From contig NC_018015.1 in the NCBI RefSeq assembly GCF_000265525.1, positions 1,886,314 through 1,950,313 on the forward strand: 64,000 nucleotides of DNA. Direction: 5' to 3'. How positions within the stretch are numbered: the first letter of the stretch is position 1; each line of letters begins with the position of its first letter. The notes under the pieces are model-generated. The model searched no databases, had not been told where the DNA came from, and saw only the letters and a list, made by a program, of their open reading frames with translations. The translations under genes and the position numbers were made by a program. The DNA is from Thermococcus cleftensis. Lineage in GTDB: Archaea; Methanobacteriota_B; Thermococci; Thermococcales; Thermococcaceae. Shown here piece by piece: positions 29,672-38,606 of the stretch.

Positions 29672-30914
29672 ATATTACCCTCTTCCAGACCTCCCTGAGC
29701 TTGGCTACATACTCCGCGGGGGAGGCTATCAACACCGCCCACCGAGGGGTCTGTCTCCTCTTAAGCGCGTTCGCGAGGGGCGTCACCCTCGTCAGGGGCT
29801 GGAGCTCGCCGTTCCCAAGGAGGACGTTTATCTCCGTGGCCTTGAGCCTTGGCTCGCTGAGCATAAGATCCGCTATGCTGAACTCGAGGATAACCTCCCC
29901 TTCCCTCGCACCGACTGCATCTGCCAAAGCCCTTTCAATCTCCTGCCTTCTCTTCACATTCCTGTATGCGCTCAGGAGCTCTCTTTTCTCCTCTCCCGTC
30001 AGCTCGTCCGCGCTTGCCAACACGGCCGCCTTGTAAAGCTCGCGGTACTTGACGCGCCTTACCATCTCCGCAGGGAAGCCTTCAAGGTCCTCCAGCTCAA
30101 CCAGAACCCTGCAGTCGATCATCTTCCAGAAGTCCCAGAGGTGTCCTTCCTCCAGGGCGGATTCCAGAGCCCTGGTCAGCATGCCCTCGGCGATCTTGAC
30201 CGTGTGGTGGAAGTAAACCCTGGAGTACATCAGCGAGCGGGCCACCATCATTCCCTCGACAGCCTCGACGCCCTTCTCGTCCACCACCAGCTCTTCCTCA
30301 TGTATCCTAAGGACCTTAAGCAGTCTCTCGAGGTCTATGATGCCGTGGGCGACTCCCGTGTAGTGGGCATCACGAATGAGGTAGTCAAGCTGGTCCACAT
30401 CGACATCGCCGTGGAGCATCTGGCCGAGGTAGCGCTTCTTCGCCTTTCCGAGTATCAGGTCCGCGACGTCCTTCGGCGTGAAGTCATAGCCGTAGCTTTC
30501 AATTATCTCGGGAATCCTGCCCCCGTTATCGCTCTCTGTGATGTTAATCTTACCGAGGACTATATCCTGGCCAAGGCGCATATGGTCGCGCTCCTTAACG
30601 TAGTGCTTGTAGATGCTCTCGAAGGTGTGGCTGAAGGGTCCGTGGCCGATGTCGTGGAGGAGAGCCCCGACCTGGAGGAGCATGCCCTCGTCCTCGCTCA
30701 GACCGACCTCCTGGGCGAGTCTTCTCGCTATGTTCCACGCTCCGAGGGAGTGCTCAAAGCGGCTGTGGTTCGCCCCTGGATAAACGAGGTAAGCAAGGCC
30801 GAGCTGCCTTATGTTCCTGAGCCTCTGAAACTCCGGCGTTTTCACGAGCTCCAGCACGAGTCCGGTGAGCTTCATGCTGCCATGTATGCCGTCGTGAATG
30901 ATCTTCCCACTCAT
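29664..30914 (-). CDS. HD-domain phosphohydrolase (SAMHD1/dGTPase-like)
   Basis: A 416-residue HD protein. The metal motifs are NHSRFEHSLGAW (H), LLHDIGHGPFSHTFE (HD) and DVDVDQLDYLIRDA (D). The arrangement matches the SAMHD1/dNTP triphosphohydrolase family, which in archaea may control dNTP pools or degrade nucleotides as antiviral defence. The C-terminal part carries a long helical region. ATG 30914 follows GGTGGTCGAG; the upstream GTG is less likely. Confidence 0.88.
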   Translation of the reverse strand: MSGKIIHDGIHGSMKLTGLVLELVKTPEFQRLRNIRQLGLAYLVYPGANHSRFEHSLGAWNIARRLAQEVGLSEDEGMLLQVGALLHDIGHGPFSHTFESIYKHYVKERDHMRLGQDIVLGKINITESDNGGRIPEIIESYGYDFTPKDVADLILGKAKKRYLGQMLHGDVDVDQLDYLIRDAHYTGVAHGIIDLERLLKVLRIHEEELVVDEKGVEAVEGMMVARSLMYSRVYFHHTVKIAEGMLTRALESALEEGHLWDFWKMIDCRVLVELEDLEGFPAEMVRRVKYRELYKAAVLASADELTGEEKRELLSAYRNVKRRQEIERALADAVGAREGEVILEFSIADLMLSEPRLKATEINVLLGNGELQPLTRVTPLANALKRRQTPRWAVLIASPAEYVAKLREVWKRVIFS

Positions 30915-31006
30915 CTCGACCACCGCTGGAGATTTGAGAACTGTCTTAAATAAGTTTTCGGCATTGTGACAATGAATGTGGGAAATAGTGGAAAGTAACA
31001 GAAACG

Positions 31007-32290
31007 TTAAAAGTCCTTTCCGGCGATGTAGATCCTCTTGGTCTTGCCAAGGCTCCTCGGAAGGCCTTCCCTAAGCTTTTCGAGTGGAACCGCGACGACT
31101 TCGAGTTCGGCCTGCTTGGATTCCTCCACCTCGTATCGGACGGGGTTGTTGGCCTCGTAGATGAGATCCTTGACCTCGTCCTCGATCCCCTCGGGCTTTA
31201 CATCTGCATAGGCCACCCGTATTGTGGCCTTTGGCCTGGGGTTCTCGGGAGAGAGCGGGTGGTAGATTATCACGAAGTCCACGAGATCGGGGTGGTTGTA
31301 GACTATCTCCATCACCTGGTCTATGTGGAGCTTCGCCCCCGCGAGGCTCACAACGTCCTTAACGCGGATTATGTTCCTTACCTTTCCTCCTTCCACCCTG
31401 GCGAGGTCACCTATGTCGTAGTTGAAGAGGGGCAGGCCCGTAAGCTCACCCTCCCTCATGACCTTCGTTATGTAGATCCTCTTGTAGCTGTCGTAGCCGT
31501 CGCCCTCGTCCTTGAGGACGATTATGGACTCGGTGAAGTTGAAATCTCCCTGCTTCCTCCGCGTGATGACTCTGTACCCCGTAACCCCGTCCTCCGTGGA
31601 GCCGAAGTTGTCGATTATCACCGCGTTTTCAAAGAGCTCGAGTATCGCCTTTGCCAGCTCCGGCGTCAGCGTCTCGCCGCCGACCACGATGGTCTGAATG
31701 TCCCCCTTTATGGACTCGGGTAGGGTTAGACCGAGGTTGTAAGCGGTAGCGGTCAGGCAGAACAGCGCGGTCGGCTTGATGTCCTGGAACTCTCTAAGGA
31801 GAGTCTCCCTGTCCAGGAGATACCGTATGGGAATCTGGTAATATGCGGTTCTGGCGTTGATAGCCTCGAATCCTCCGAAAGCGAACATTCCCGAGGACGA
31901 GGGCAATGGTGGGAAGAAAGACGCAATCCGGTCTCCCCTGTCCATGTACTCCATAACCCATGGTTCAAGTTGGCGTCCAATCCTCACGCGGTCGTCCCGT
32001 GTAAAGGGGATCCTCTTTGGCCGGCCGGTGGTTCCGCTGGTTCTCATAACAGTGTAGAATAGCCCGGGCTTCCTTATGTAGCTGGGCCATATCTCCCCTG
32101 TACGGTAGAGGTCGTGGGGCGCTATCTTGACCCTCCCAGTTAGTCTTGCAAGATCGTTGGGGGTTATCTCCGCGGTATCTACTCCTGAGAACTGCTTCCT
32201 CCAGAACTCCGTTGTTTCTAGGGCCTTTCTCAGGGTGTATCTGAGGTCCTCCACCCCGTTTTTATCGGCCCTTCCCACTATAATGCTCAC
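31007..32290 (-). CDS. phenylacetate-CoA-ligase-like AMP-binding protein
   Basis: A 427-residue adenylate-forming protein: MRTSGTTGRPKRIPF is the P-loop-like ATP motif (SSGTTG-type), FGSTEDGVTGYR the A5-like region, FNYDIGDLARVEGG the A7/A8 motif and GAKLHIDQVMEIVYNHPDLVDFV the C-terminal cap. The family activates carboxylic acids as acyl-AMP and often transfers them to CoA. No coenzyme-A gene is near. It is divergent from a second, smaller adenylate-forming-like gene. Confidence 0.83.
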   Translation of the reverse strand: MSIIVGRADKNGVEDLRYTLRKALETTEFWRKQFSGVDTAEITPNDLARLTGRVKIAPHDLYRTGEIWPSYIRKPGLFYTVMRTSGTTGRPKRIPFTRDDRVRIGRQLEPWVMEYMDRGDRIASFFPPLPSSSGMFAFGGFEAINARTAYYQIPIRYLLDRETLLREFQDIKPTALFCLTATAYNLGLTLPESIKGDIQTIVVGGETLTPELAKAILELFENAVIIDNFGSTEDGVTGYRVITRRKQGDFNFTESIIVLKDEGDGYDSYKRIYITKVMREGELTGLPLFNYDIGDLARVEGGKVRNIIRVKDVVSLAGAKLHIDQVMEIVYNHPDLVDFVIIYHPLSPENPRPKATIRVAYADVKPEGIEDEVKDLIYEANNPVRYEVEESKQAELEVVAVPLEKLREGLPRSLGKTKRIYIAGKDF

Positions 32291-32423
32291 GAATACCCAC
32301 CCAAACTACTTATCCGCGTTTCTACTATTTAACGTTTGGTGTTTATCATGGTGTTTATCTAACGGCTTTGGACAATTGTCGAATTTAAAAAAGCTTTTAT
32401 ATTGTTTGGTTAAAACATTCTAC

Positions 32424-33482
32424 ATGGAGTATGGAGATCTCTTGGACAATCTACATGAGCATTCCCTGGGTATTAGTGAATATTGGACCCGGGAATACTT
32501 AAAGAGGATTTTTGAGTTCCACTTCAAGAGAACGCCGTACTGGAAAAGGATCGCCGAGTTGCTGAACCCGGATCTCGATGAGCTCTTTCAGGGAAGCCTG
32601 GTGGAGGTTTTTGAAGGTCTCTTCAACCTCGGCCTCACGGTGGAGGAGGACTACCTCCGCAGTCACTGGTTGGACTTCGTTCCCGTCTCTTATGACGGCA
32701 AGATCCGGTTCTACCAATCCTCTGGAACCACCCGCGAAAGGGCGATTGGCCATTGGGACGCCCGCTACGTTGAGGTGCTTCACCTCTACCTCCGCGCCGC
32801 ACTGGACAGTGTCTACGGCCTCGATGGAATCTATGGGAACGGCCATCAGATGCGCGTTATTGCCCACGGCCCATACGGCTGGTATCAAGATGAGGTAAGC
32901 CAGCTCATCTGGAGCTATGGCGGCGTTCTGTACTTCATTGGCATGGAAACAGACGGTCTCAAGCGTGTTCTTCGAGAACAGGGGCTGGAGGCCGTTTTGA
33001 AGATCTTGGACCCTCTCGTGAGGTACACGAAGCGCGTGATGGAAACCGACAGGATAAACACCGTCCGCACTGCTCCCCCGCTGATGTCGCTCTTTGAACC
33101 CTATAGCGAATCGATTGAGACCGCCATTGTAAGCGGTGTGGGCGTAAACAGGGAGTTCTTCAAGTATCTATCCAACACGTTTGAGGGAACCTTGCTAATC
33201 CCGCTCTACGGTTACTATCTCTTTGGGGACTTGGTTGGGATTCACCGTCACGGGCAGTTCTGGTACTATCCAAACTACCCCACCACTATAATCTTTCCCC
33301 TGAAGCAGGTGGACGGTGAGTACCGCGTGGTGAAGCGCGGCGAGAGGGGGAGGGTTGGAGTCATAATCGCCCGCCCCGAAGTGCTGGTCGTAAAATTCGA
33401 GGACGAGACGGCCCTTCGCGTTCCACCGGAGGGACCGTTTAGGTGGGACGGATTCGGCGATCCCACCAGAAACTTGGGGTGA
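32424..33482 (+). CDS. LuxE/PaaK-like adenylate-forming protein
   Basis: A 352-residue protein with FYQSSGTTRERAIGHW at about residue 94, the SSGTT element of LuxE acyl-protein synthetases and PaaK ligases, plus late GDLVGIHRHG and VIIARPEVLVVKFEDETALRVPP that resemble the family's C-terminal part. The rest is divergent. TATA-like GCTTTTATATTG lies about 28 nt before ATG 32424 (leaderless). It overlaps the next gene by GTGA and faces the larger ligase-like gene across 133 nt. Substrate unknown. Confidence 0.75.
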   Translation: MEYGDLLDNLHEHSLGISEYWTREYLKRIFEFHFKRTPYWKRIAELLNPDLDELFQGSLVEVFEGLFNLGLTVEEDYLRSHWLDFVPVSYDGKIRFYQSSGTTRERAIGHWDARYVEVLHLYLRAALDSVYGLDGIYGNGHQMRVIAHGPYGWYQDEVSQLIWSYGGVLYFIGMETDGLKRVLREQGLEAVLKILDPLVRYTKRVMETDRINTVRTAPPLMSLFEPYSESIETAIVSGVGVNREFFKYLSNTFEGTLLIPLYGYYLFGDLVGIHRHGQFWYYPNYPTTIIFPLKQVDGEYRVVKRGERGRVGVIIARPEVLVVKFEDETALRVPPEGPFRWDGFGDPTRNLG

Positions 33483-34582
33483 GGGATTTGGCGGAAATCA
33501 ACACGCTACTGCTGGCCGAAGCTCTGATTGTGATGGGAGTCGATTTGGGCGCCGCGGCCTGGATATTCCGTATATACCTGAGCAACGGTAGAAAGTCCGC
33601 CCTAGCTTTCTCGATAGCATGGATATTTGATTTTCTTGCAATTTTCCTCACGTCAATCCAAAACCCCCTGGCCCAGATCATCGGTCTCCTATGCCTTCCC
33701 GCTTTTTCCGGCTTCATATTCTACGGCTCAGTAAAGTTCCTAGAGGAGGAGTCAATAGCCGTCAGGCACAGAACTCTGGCCATTTTCTCGATAATGCCAG
33801 TCATGTTTATAGGGTATATGTTGGGGGTGTACTTTTACACAGGCGACCCATTCTGGACGGCCACCAGCGCGGCGGCCTTGGGCATAAGCGGGGTATTCGT
33901 CACCACCGGTGGACTGCTTCTGATGGAAGTTGAGGGCATATACAGGAGTGCTATCCGCTACCTCTACGTCAGCATAATCCTCTTCGGGGTTCACCTGGTC
34001 CCAGCAGCCCTGTTCGGCAAGTACGAATGGTACCGCGTTATAGGATTCACCGCGTCGTCCCTACTCGTTATTTTCATGGTGGGGGCGATGGTGAAGCTCA
34101 CCTCCTCCAAGACGTTCCGCCCTCCAACGAACAATACTCACAACCAGCCAGATCTAAAGCCGGGAGTCCTGCTCATCGACATCGGGGAGTACAAGAAGCT
34201 CAAGGAGAAGCTCCGGGGAACAAGGGTTCTAGCTTTCCTTCGGGACGTTTCCGACGTTCCTGATGAGTGGGAGTACTACTTCGTAACCACTATTCCCTTC
34301 CAGGGCAAGTTCAAGAACACGATAAACCCGACGAACCTGGCCAGGATAACGGAGCTCTCGTACCAATACCTGGAAAGCTTTTCCAAGTCTGGAAAGCATG
34401 GAATCATAGTCATAGACTGCCTGGAGTACCTGACGGTTTACAACCCCTGGGAGAGCCTCATGAAGTTCCTTTCCAAGCTGAGGGACTTTGCCATAGTGAA
34501 CAAAGGAACCCTTGTGGTCGTCGTTGAGAAGGAGAGCCTCGAGCCAAGGCTGTACTCGCAGCTCAGGAAGCTACTCGAGTGA
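33479..34582 (+). CDS. multi-pass membrane protein with C-terminal DUF835-like domain
   Basis: About 367 residues. The first 220 contain around seven hydrophobic spans (for example LLLAEALIVMGVDLGAAAWIF, IAWIFDFLAIFLTSI, ALGISGVFVTTGGLLLM, GFTASSLLVIFMVGAMV). A cytoplasmic C-terminal domain follows: PGVLLIDIGEYKKLKEKL, GIIVIDCLEYLTVYNPWESL and FAIVNKGTLVVVVEK, which match the archaeal DUF835 pattern. Start is GTG 33479 overlapping the previous stop, or TTG 33488, which has GGTGA 5 nt before it. The 4-nt overlap suggests cooperation with the LuxE/PaaK-like protein; the job is unknown. Confidence 0.78.
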   Translation: MRDLAEINTLLLAEALIVMGVDLGAAAWIFRIYLSNGRKSALAFSIAWIFDFLAIFLTSIQNPLAQIIGLLCLPAFSGFIFYGSVKFLEEESIAVRHRTLAIFSIMPVMFIGYMLGVYFYTGDPFWTATSAAALGISGVFVTTGGLLLMEVEGIYRSAIRYLYVSIILFGVHLVPAALFGKYEWYRVIGFTASSLLVIFMVGAMVKLTSSKTFRPPTNNTHNQPDLKPGVLLIDIGEYKKLKEKLRGTRVLAFLRDVSDVPDEWEYYFVTTIPFQGKFKNTINPTNLARITELSYQYLESFSKSGKHGIIVIDCLEYLTVYNPWESLMKFLSKLRDFAIVNKGTLVVVVEKESLEPRLYSQLRKLLE

Positions 34583-34616
34583 GGCACCTTTATATACCCC
34601 CGTCCTCAACCTTAGA

Positions 34617-34832
34617 ATGCCCCCGCGCGAGGACTCTGGGGACGGATGAACCAGAGTGCGATGCGGGGGCCACAGCCCGGCCTCAGCGAGGTCCCCGCGG
34701 GAGGGCCTTCCGCGTCCCGGAGCGCGATGACCGCGGGAAACCCAGGCCGGGCACAGACGGCCCGCCTGGGTTAGCCCGTCCAAGCGCGCCGTCAGGCATC
34801 GATGAGGACGGGAGTTACGGGCGGGCCATAGC
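34617..34832 (+). ncRNA. three-hairpin H/ACA pseudouridylation guide RNA
   Basis: A promoter TTTATATA (34589-34596) puts the 5' end near 34617. Three consecutive hairpins follow, each with outer stem, internal pocket, inner stem and a box 3' to it. H1: outer 34619-34626/34663-34670, inner 34633-34639/34651-34657, ACA 34672-34674. H2: outer 34675-34683/34744-34752, inner 34694-34700/34731-34737, ACA 34753-34755. H3: outer 34759-34766/34820-34827, inner 34775-34781/34806-34812, AUA 34828-34830. Inner-stem base to box is 14, 15 and 15 nt, the known guide rule. GAUGA elements in each apical part are the K-turn/K-loop. Multi-hairpin H/ACA RNAs are known in Pyrococcus. Confidence 0.88.
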
Positions 34833-34918
34833 ACCAGCTTTCCCCGACCAAAAAGGTTCGATAAGGGAAGTAAGGTTTATTAGGAACCAGTACCAGTGTT
34901 ACTGGAGGTTGGTTGCAG

Positions 34919-35164
34919 GTGGTTCCAGATAATGAGCGGTACGGGGACGACGGGGAAAAGAAGATTAAAGAAGTCCTTCCGTGGGGCAGTTCTGACTTTC
35001 TGCTCCAGGCGATAGAGGAGAAAAAGAGGGAGAAGAGCGAGGCGATAGAGATAATCGAGAGCCTCGTGGACCCGGATTCGCTCCCCGACGACGTCAAACC
35101 CCTCGTGAAGAAGCCGAAAAAGGAGGAGCTAATAGAGGACGACGATGACGACATCGCCCTCTAG
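34919..35164 (+). CDS. small acidic hypothetical protein
   Basis: An 81-residue protein from GTG 34919 (GGAGGTT about 9 nt before; TTG 34913 also in frame): VVPDNERYGDDGEKKIKEVL, then a helical basic/acidic stretch and the terminal ELIEDDDDDIAL. No recognised domain. A TATA-like GGTTTATTAGG sits at about 34873. It lies between the H/ACA RNA and the convergent moeA, whose 3' end overlaps it by 36 nt. It looks real because of the ribosome site and coherent codon use but has no functional assignment. Confidence 0.6.
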   Translation: MVPDNERYGDDGEKKIKEVLPWGSSDFLLQAIEEKKREKSEAIEIIESLVDPDSLPDDVKPLVKKPKKEELIEDDDDDIAL

Positions 35165-36319
35165 GTAACCTTCACTGTCCTCTGGTATCTCAATGTAACC
35201 GTTGCTTTCCACGAGCGAGCTTATTATCCCGCTTCCCTTCTTCTTAATCGGTCTCGCCTTGCCGTCCTCGTACCAGACCTTGACGAACTCGTGCCTTCCG
35301 AGCTGGCTGGGAACGCGCTCGGTGAGCGTCGCCCTGACACGAACCTCGTAGTTTTTAGCACCGACGAGCTTTGCCAGGGCGTGCTTGACGTAGAGGTGGA
35401 ATTGAGCGAAGACAGCCACCGGATAACCGCTCATTATGAAGACCCTCTCGCCGTAACCTATTGGCCGGCCGGGCTTTATCGTCGTCCCGTGGAAGAGGAG
35501 CTTAACGAAGCGGTGTGCGAAGTCCTTATCGCCGAAGGCGGAACCGCCGGTGACGAGAACGAGGTCGTTCTCTTTCTTGGCTCTCTCTATTACCTCCCTT
35601 ATAGCTTCCTCGTCGTCAGGAACAACGCCGTAGAAGACCGGCTCGCCGAAGTACTGCCTGACTAGACCCTTCAGCATCACCGAGTTGCTCTCGAGGATTT
35701 TCCCGGCCTTCAATGCTTCCTCGTCGAAATCCTCGATCAGCTCGTCGCCCGTAACCACTATCCCGACGCGGGGCTTTCTCTTGACCTTGACCGTTTTGAA
35801 CCCTACGCTCTTGAGGAGGGCCAGATCCTGTGGTCTTAGAACCTGCCCCTTCCGCAGGATCACCTCACCCTTCTTCACGTCCTCGCCGGCAAAGGCCACG
35901 TTCTGGCCCGGCGCAACAGGGCGGAGAACCCTTATGACCTCTCCCTCGCGCTCGGCCATCTCCTGCATGAGAACCGCGTTGGCCCCTTCCGGCATCTTCG
36001 AGCCCGTCATTAGCTTCACCGCCGTGCCGGGCTCAACCCTCGCTCCGCTCTCCTCCCCGGCGACTATCTCATCGATGACTTTAAGCTCGACGGGGCTGTA
36101 CTCCCTCGCCTGGAAGGTGTCCTCCGCCCGGAGGGCATAGCCGTCCACGGCGGAGCGGTCGAAGGGGGGGCTGTCTATCGGTGAAACAACGTCCCCGGCC
36201 AGAACCCTGCCGAGCGCCTCGTCGAGCGGAACCTCCACCACTTCCGGAATCTCGCTCAGGTCGTCGAGAAGGAGCCTCAGGGCCTCGCGGTAGGGGGTGA
36301 GGCGCTTGAATTCCCTCAT
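35129..36319 (-). CDS. moeA: molybdopterin molybdenumtransferase
   Basis: A 396-residue MoeA: PFDRSAVDGYALRAEDT, VKLMTGSKMPEGANAVLMQE, PGQNVAFAGEDVKKGEV, ILESNSVMLKGLVR, VLVTGGSAFGDKDFAHRF and IMSGYPVAVFAQF. MoeA inserts molybdate or tungstate into adenylylated molybdopterin; hyperthermophilic archaea usually hold tungsten. It lies 1 nt after moaB (same strand) and overlaps the small gene at its 3' end. Confidence 0.95.
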   Translation of the reverse strand: MREFKRLTPYREALRLLLDDLSEIPEVVEVPLDEALGRVLAGDVVSPIDSPPFDRSAVDGYALRAEDTFQAREYSPVELKVIDEIVAGEESGARVEPGTAVKLMTGSKMPEGANAVLMQEMAEREGEVIRVLRPVAPGQNVAFAGEDVKKGEVILRKGQVLRPQDLALLKSVGFKTVKVKRKPRVGIVVTGDELIEDFDEEALKAGKILESNSVMLKGLVRQYFGEPVFYGVVPDDEEAIREVIERAKKENDLVLVTGGSAFGDKDFAHRFVKLLFHGTTIKPGRPIGYGERVFIMSGYPVAVFAQFHLYVKHALAKLVGAKNYEVRVRATLTERVPSQLGRHEFVKVWYEDGKARPIKKKGSGIISSLVESNGYIEIPEDSEGYLEGDVVIVVLY

Positions 36320-36320
36320 C

Positions 36321-36836
36321 TCACTCCCTCCCGTGCTTCAGCACGTGGCCGGCCTCGTTGAGGATGATCTTTATTCCGGTCTTAGCCGCTCCGAGGCTTC
36401 CCGGCAGGCAGAAGACCGCCATTGCCCTCCCCGAGCTACGGATTATTCCAGCTGTCGCCCTCGTCATGACCGCGGCCGTTCCTATCTCCTCGTAGCTGAG
36501 GAGCCTGAATACTTCACCGAAGCCGGTAAGCTCTTTGTCGAAGAGGGGCCTTAGGCTCTCTATCGTCACGTCCCTGCTCGCGATTCCAGTTCCGCCCGAG
36601 GTAACGACAACCTCCGCCCCTTTCTCGAAGGCCTCAACCACCGCGCCGATTATCGCCATCTTCTCGTCGGGCACGATTCTGTAGAGAACCCTCTCGTGCC
36701 CCGCCTTTTCAAGCTCCTCCACGAGGAACTTCCCGCTTTTGTCCTCCTTCTCCCCTCTGCTCGCGGTGTCGCTAACAGTTATGACCGCGAAGCGGAACTT
36801 TTTTGGGGCCTTCCTCTTGTGCTCCTCCGTTCCCAT
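36321..36836 (-). CDS. moaB: molybdopterin adenylyltransferase (MoaB/Mog family)
   Basis: A 171-residue protein with FRFAVITVSDTASRGEKEDKSG, VVTSGGTGIASRDVTIE, GFGEVFRLLSYEEIGTAAVM and FCLPGSLGAAKTGIK, all characteristic of the MoaB/MogA family that adenylylates molybdopterin before metal insertion. It forms a two-gene operon with moeA, one base apart. Divergent from cbiZ. Confidence 0.95.
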   Translation of the reverse strand: MGTEEHKRKAPKKFRFAVITVSDTASRGEKEDKSGKFLVEELEKAGHERVLYRIVPDEKMAIIGAVVEAFEKGAEVVVTSGGTGIASRDVTIESLRPLFDKELTGFGEVFRLLSYEEIGTAAVMTRATAGIIRSSGRAMAVFCLPGSLGAAKTGIKIILNEAGHVLKHGRE

Positions 36837-36936
36837 GCTACCACCGGAGTAAGCTCGTCCCGGAACTTAATAACCTTTCAGCAAACGGAAGCGTTTAACG
36901 GGAAGGGTTATATTTCGAGGCGCCGGGGAGAAAGTC

Positions 36937-37527
36937 ATGGGGTTCAAACACTTCATCCTTCCGTTCGATGAGCCGATGCTCGCCCTCAGCAACGCGCCCC
37001 ACAGGGGAGGCCTTACGAGGGCCAACGGCTTCTTCTTCATGATGGTTCACAAGAACTACTCCGGCGACTACAGGGCTGATTGCCTCGCCTTCGAGCGGGA
37101 GAACGGCCTTGAGAACTTCGTTGGCTTCATGACGGCCGCTGACGTAGCGAAGGTTTTATCGGTGGTGAAGAGCGGGAGCGTTACGGCCTACATCACCGCT
37201 GGAATCACCAACCCGGCGATAGCAGGCGATGTGCCGCCTCCCTGGGAGCCGGGGACGATAAACATTGCGCTCGTGATAAACGAGGGACTAACCGTTGGGG
37301 CTATGGCCAACGCGATAATGACGGCAACCGAGGCGAAAACCTACACTCTCCTCAGCCTTGGCTACAACGCGACGGGGACGACGAGCGATGGAATCGGCAT
37401 CTTCGCTTTCGAAGGGGAAAAGGAGTGGGCAGGAACCGCGACGGAGCTCGGGATAAGCATCGGAAGGGCGGTAAGAAAGGCGCTTAAAGAGAGCCTGAGA
37501 AAGTGGGAGGGGACGAGGGAAAAATAA
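36937..37527 (+). CDS. cbiZ: adenosylcobinamide amidohydrolase
   Basis: A 196-residue CbiZ: LALSNAPHRGGLTRANGFFF, VTAYITAGITNPAIAGD, PGTINIALVINEGLTVGAMANAIMTATEAKTYTLL and a C-terminal GIGISIGRAV-like region. CbiZ cleaves adenosylcobinamide to adenosylcobyric acid, which CbiB can re-use; this is the archaeal route for salvaging cobinamide. TATA-like GGTTATATTTC at about 36906 precedes it. First gene of the corrinoid cluster, and its 3' end abuts cobT. Confidence 0.93.
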   Translation: MGFKHFILPFDEPMLALSNAPHRGGLTRANGFFFMMVHKNYSGDYRADCLAFERENGLENFVGFMTAADVAKVLSVVKSGSVTAYITAGITNPAIAGDVPPPWEPGTINIALVINEGLTVGAMANAIMTATEAKTYTLLSLGYNATGTTSDGIGIFAFEGEKEWAGTATELGISIGRAVRKALKESLRKWEGTREK

Positions 37528-38538
37528 TCAGGGAGATGCCTTCATCTCCATGAGCCTCCTGTAAAGCTCCTCGACCTTTCCGCTCACCTCTTCCGGCGAG
37601 AAACCGGCCTTAACGGCAAGCCACGTCGCTCCCCCCGCGCCGACGCCTTCCTTGACGTAGCCGTTCTCGTAGTCCCTGAGGCCCTTGAACTCGCTCTTGG
37701 AGAAATCGAGGTCAGCCGAATAAGTTATTATCCCGATTTCCTTCGCCGTTTCGAGGAATGTGGCGCTTCTGTCGTTGACCACCCACTTGGTGGTCGCTAT
37801 CATGAACCTGTTTAAATCCTCGCCGAGGGCCTTCAACAGGGCTGAAACAGCCAACATCTGCGTTCCTCCAGCTAAGACGACGCTCTTCCTGAAGCCGAGG
37901 GAAATACCCACCACCGTTGCCATCATGGGGTCACCGAACTGCCTCAGGGCCTCAAGAGGGTTGTCCTTCAGTTGACCTTTCTCGATTCCGGCCCTCTCAA
38001 AGGCCTCGCCGATTACCCTCTCCTTGAGGCCCTGCGGGTTGTTGGTCGATGCCGAACTCGTCCTCGCGTCGTAGCCGAGTGCCCACAGAACAGCCTGGGC
38101 CGTTGTCGTTCCTCCGGGAGTAGACTCGCCAATTACAAGCTCTTTGATCGGTAGTTTGTTGAGCTCCTCGCTGAACAGCTTGGCGCGCTTTATTATCTCG
38201 CCGAACTCGGGTAAAGCCGGCCCCTTTCTGAAGTCTCTCCCAACGGCGTCGCTGACGTGCACGTGCGGGATGAGGGGGGCGAGATAAGTTCCGCCCCTCA
38301 CGACCATAACAGGGAAGTTCGCGAGCTCCCTCGCGGCCTTGGTTATTATCGCGGGCGTCGGGTGACCTTCGGGCGTTACGGGGATTACGTCAATCGTCAG
38401 GGGCTTCTCGTGGAACAGGTATTCCGCATCGGCCACTGGGGTGAGCTTCGTCAGCTCAGGGGTTGCCCCGGCGACGCTTATTCCGGGCACGGTGCTTATC
38501 TCTGTGTTCCCCAAAACGAGAAGGAAGAGGCTCTCCAT
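37528..38538 (-). CDS. cobT: nicotinate-nucleotide-DMB phosphoribosyltransferase-like (CobT family, UPF0284)
   Basis: A 336-residue archaeal CobT-family protein: [59 protein letters not shown] and [21 protein letters not shown]. It would activate the lower-ligand base with phosphoribose for nucleotide-loop assembly. ATG 38538 has GGTGGTTGGA just before it; a longer in-frame extension overlaps the cobQ 5' end. It is divergent from cobQ and convergent with cbiZ (no gap). Confidence 0.88.
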   Translation of the reverse strand: MESLFLLVLGNTEISTVPGISVAGATPELTKLTPVADAEYLFHEKPLTIDVIPVTPEGHPTPAIITKAARELANFPVMVVRGGTYLAPLIPHVHVSDAVGRDFRKGPALPEFGEIIKRAKLFSEELNKLPIKELVIGESTPGGTTTAQAVLWALGYDARTSSASTNNPQGLKERVIGEAFERAGIEKGQLKDNPLEALRQFGDPMMATVVGISLGFRKSVVLAGGTQMLAVSALLKALGEDLNRFMIATTKWVVNDRSATFLETAKEIGIITYSADLDFSKSEFKGLRDYENGYVKEGVGAGGATWLAVKAGFSPEEVSGKVEELYRRLMEMKASP

Positions 38539-38606
38539 TCCAACCACCGCTGGAGTTTTTATCCAAGGGTTTATATGCCCTTCGGCCAACCGGAAACGGT
38601 GGGAGA

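Noticed and set aside
36837..36936. Cobalamin riboswitch before cbiZ
   Set aside because: The interval is short, no B12-box or long structured leader is visible, and a TATA box lies about 25-30 nt before the start.
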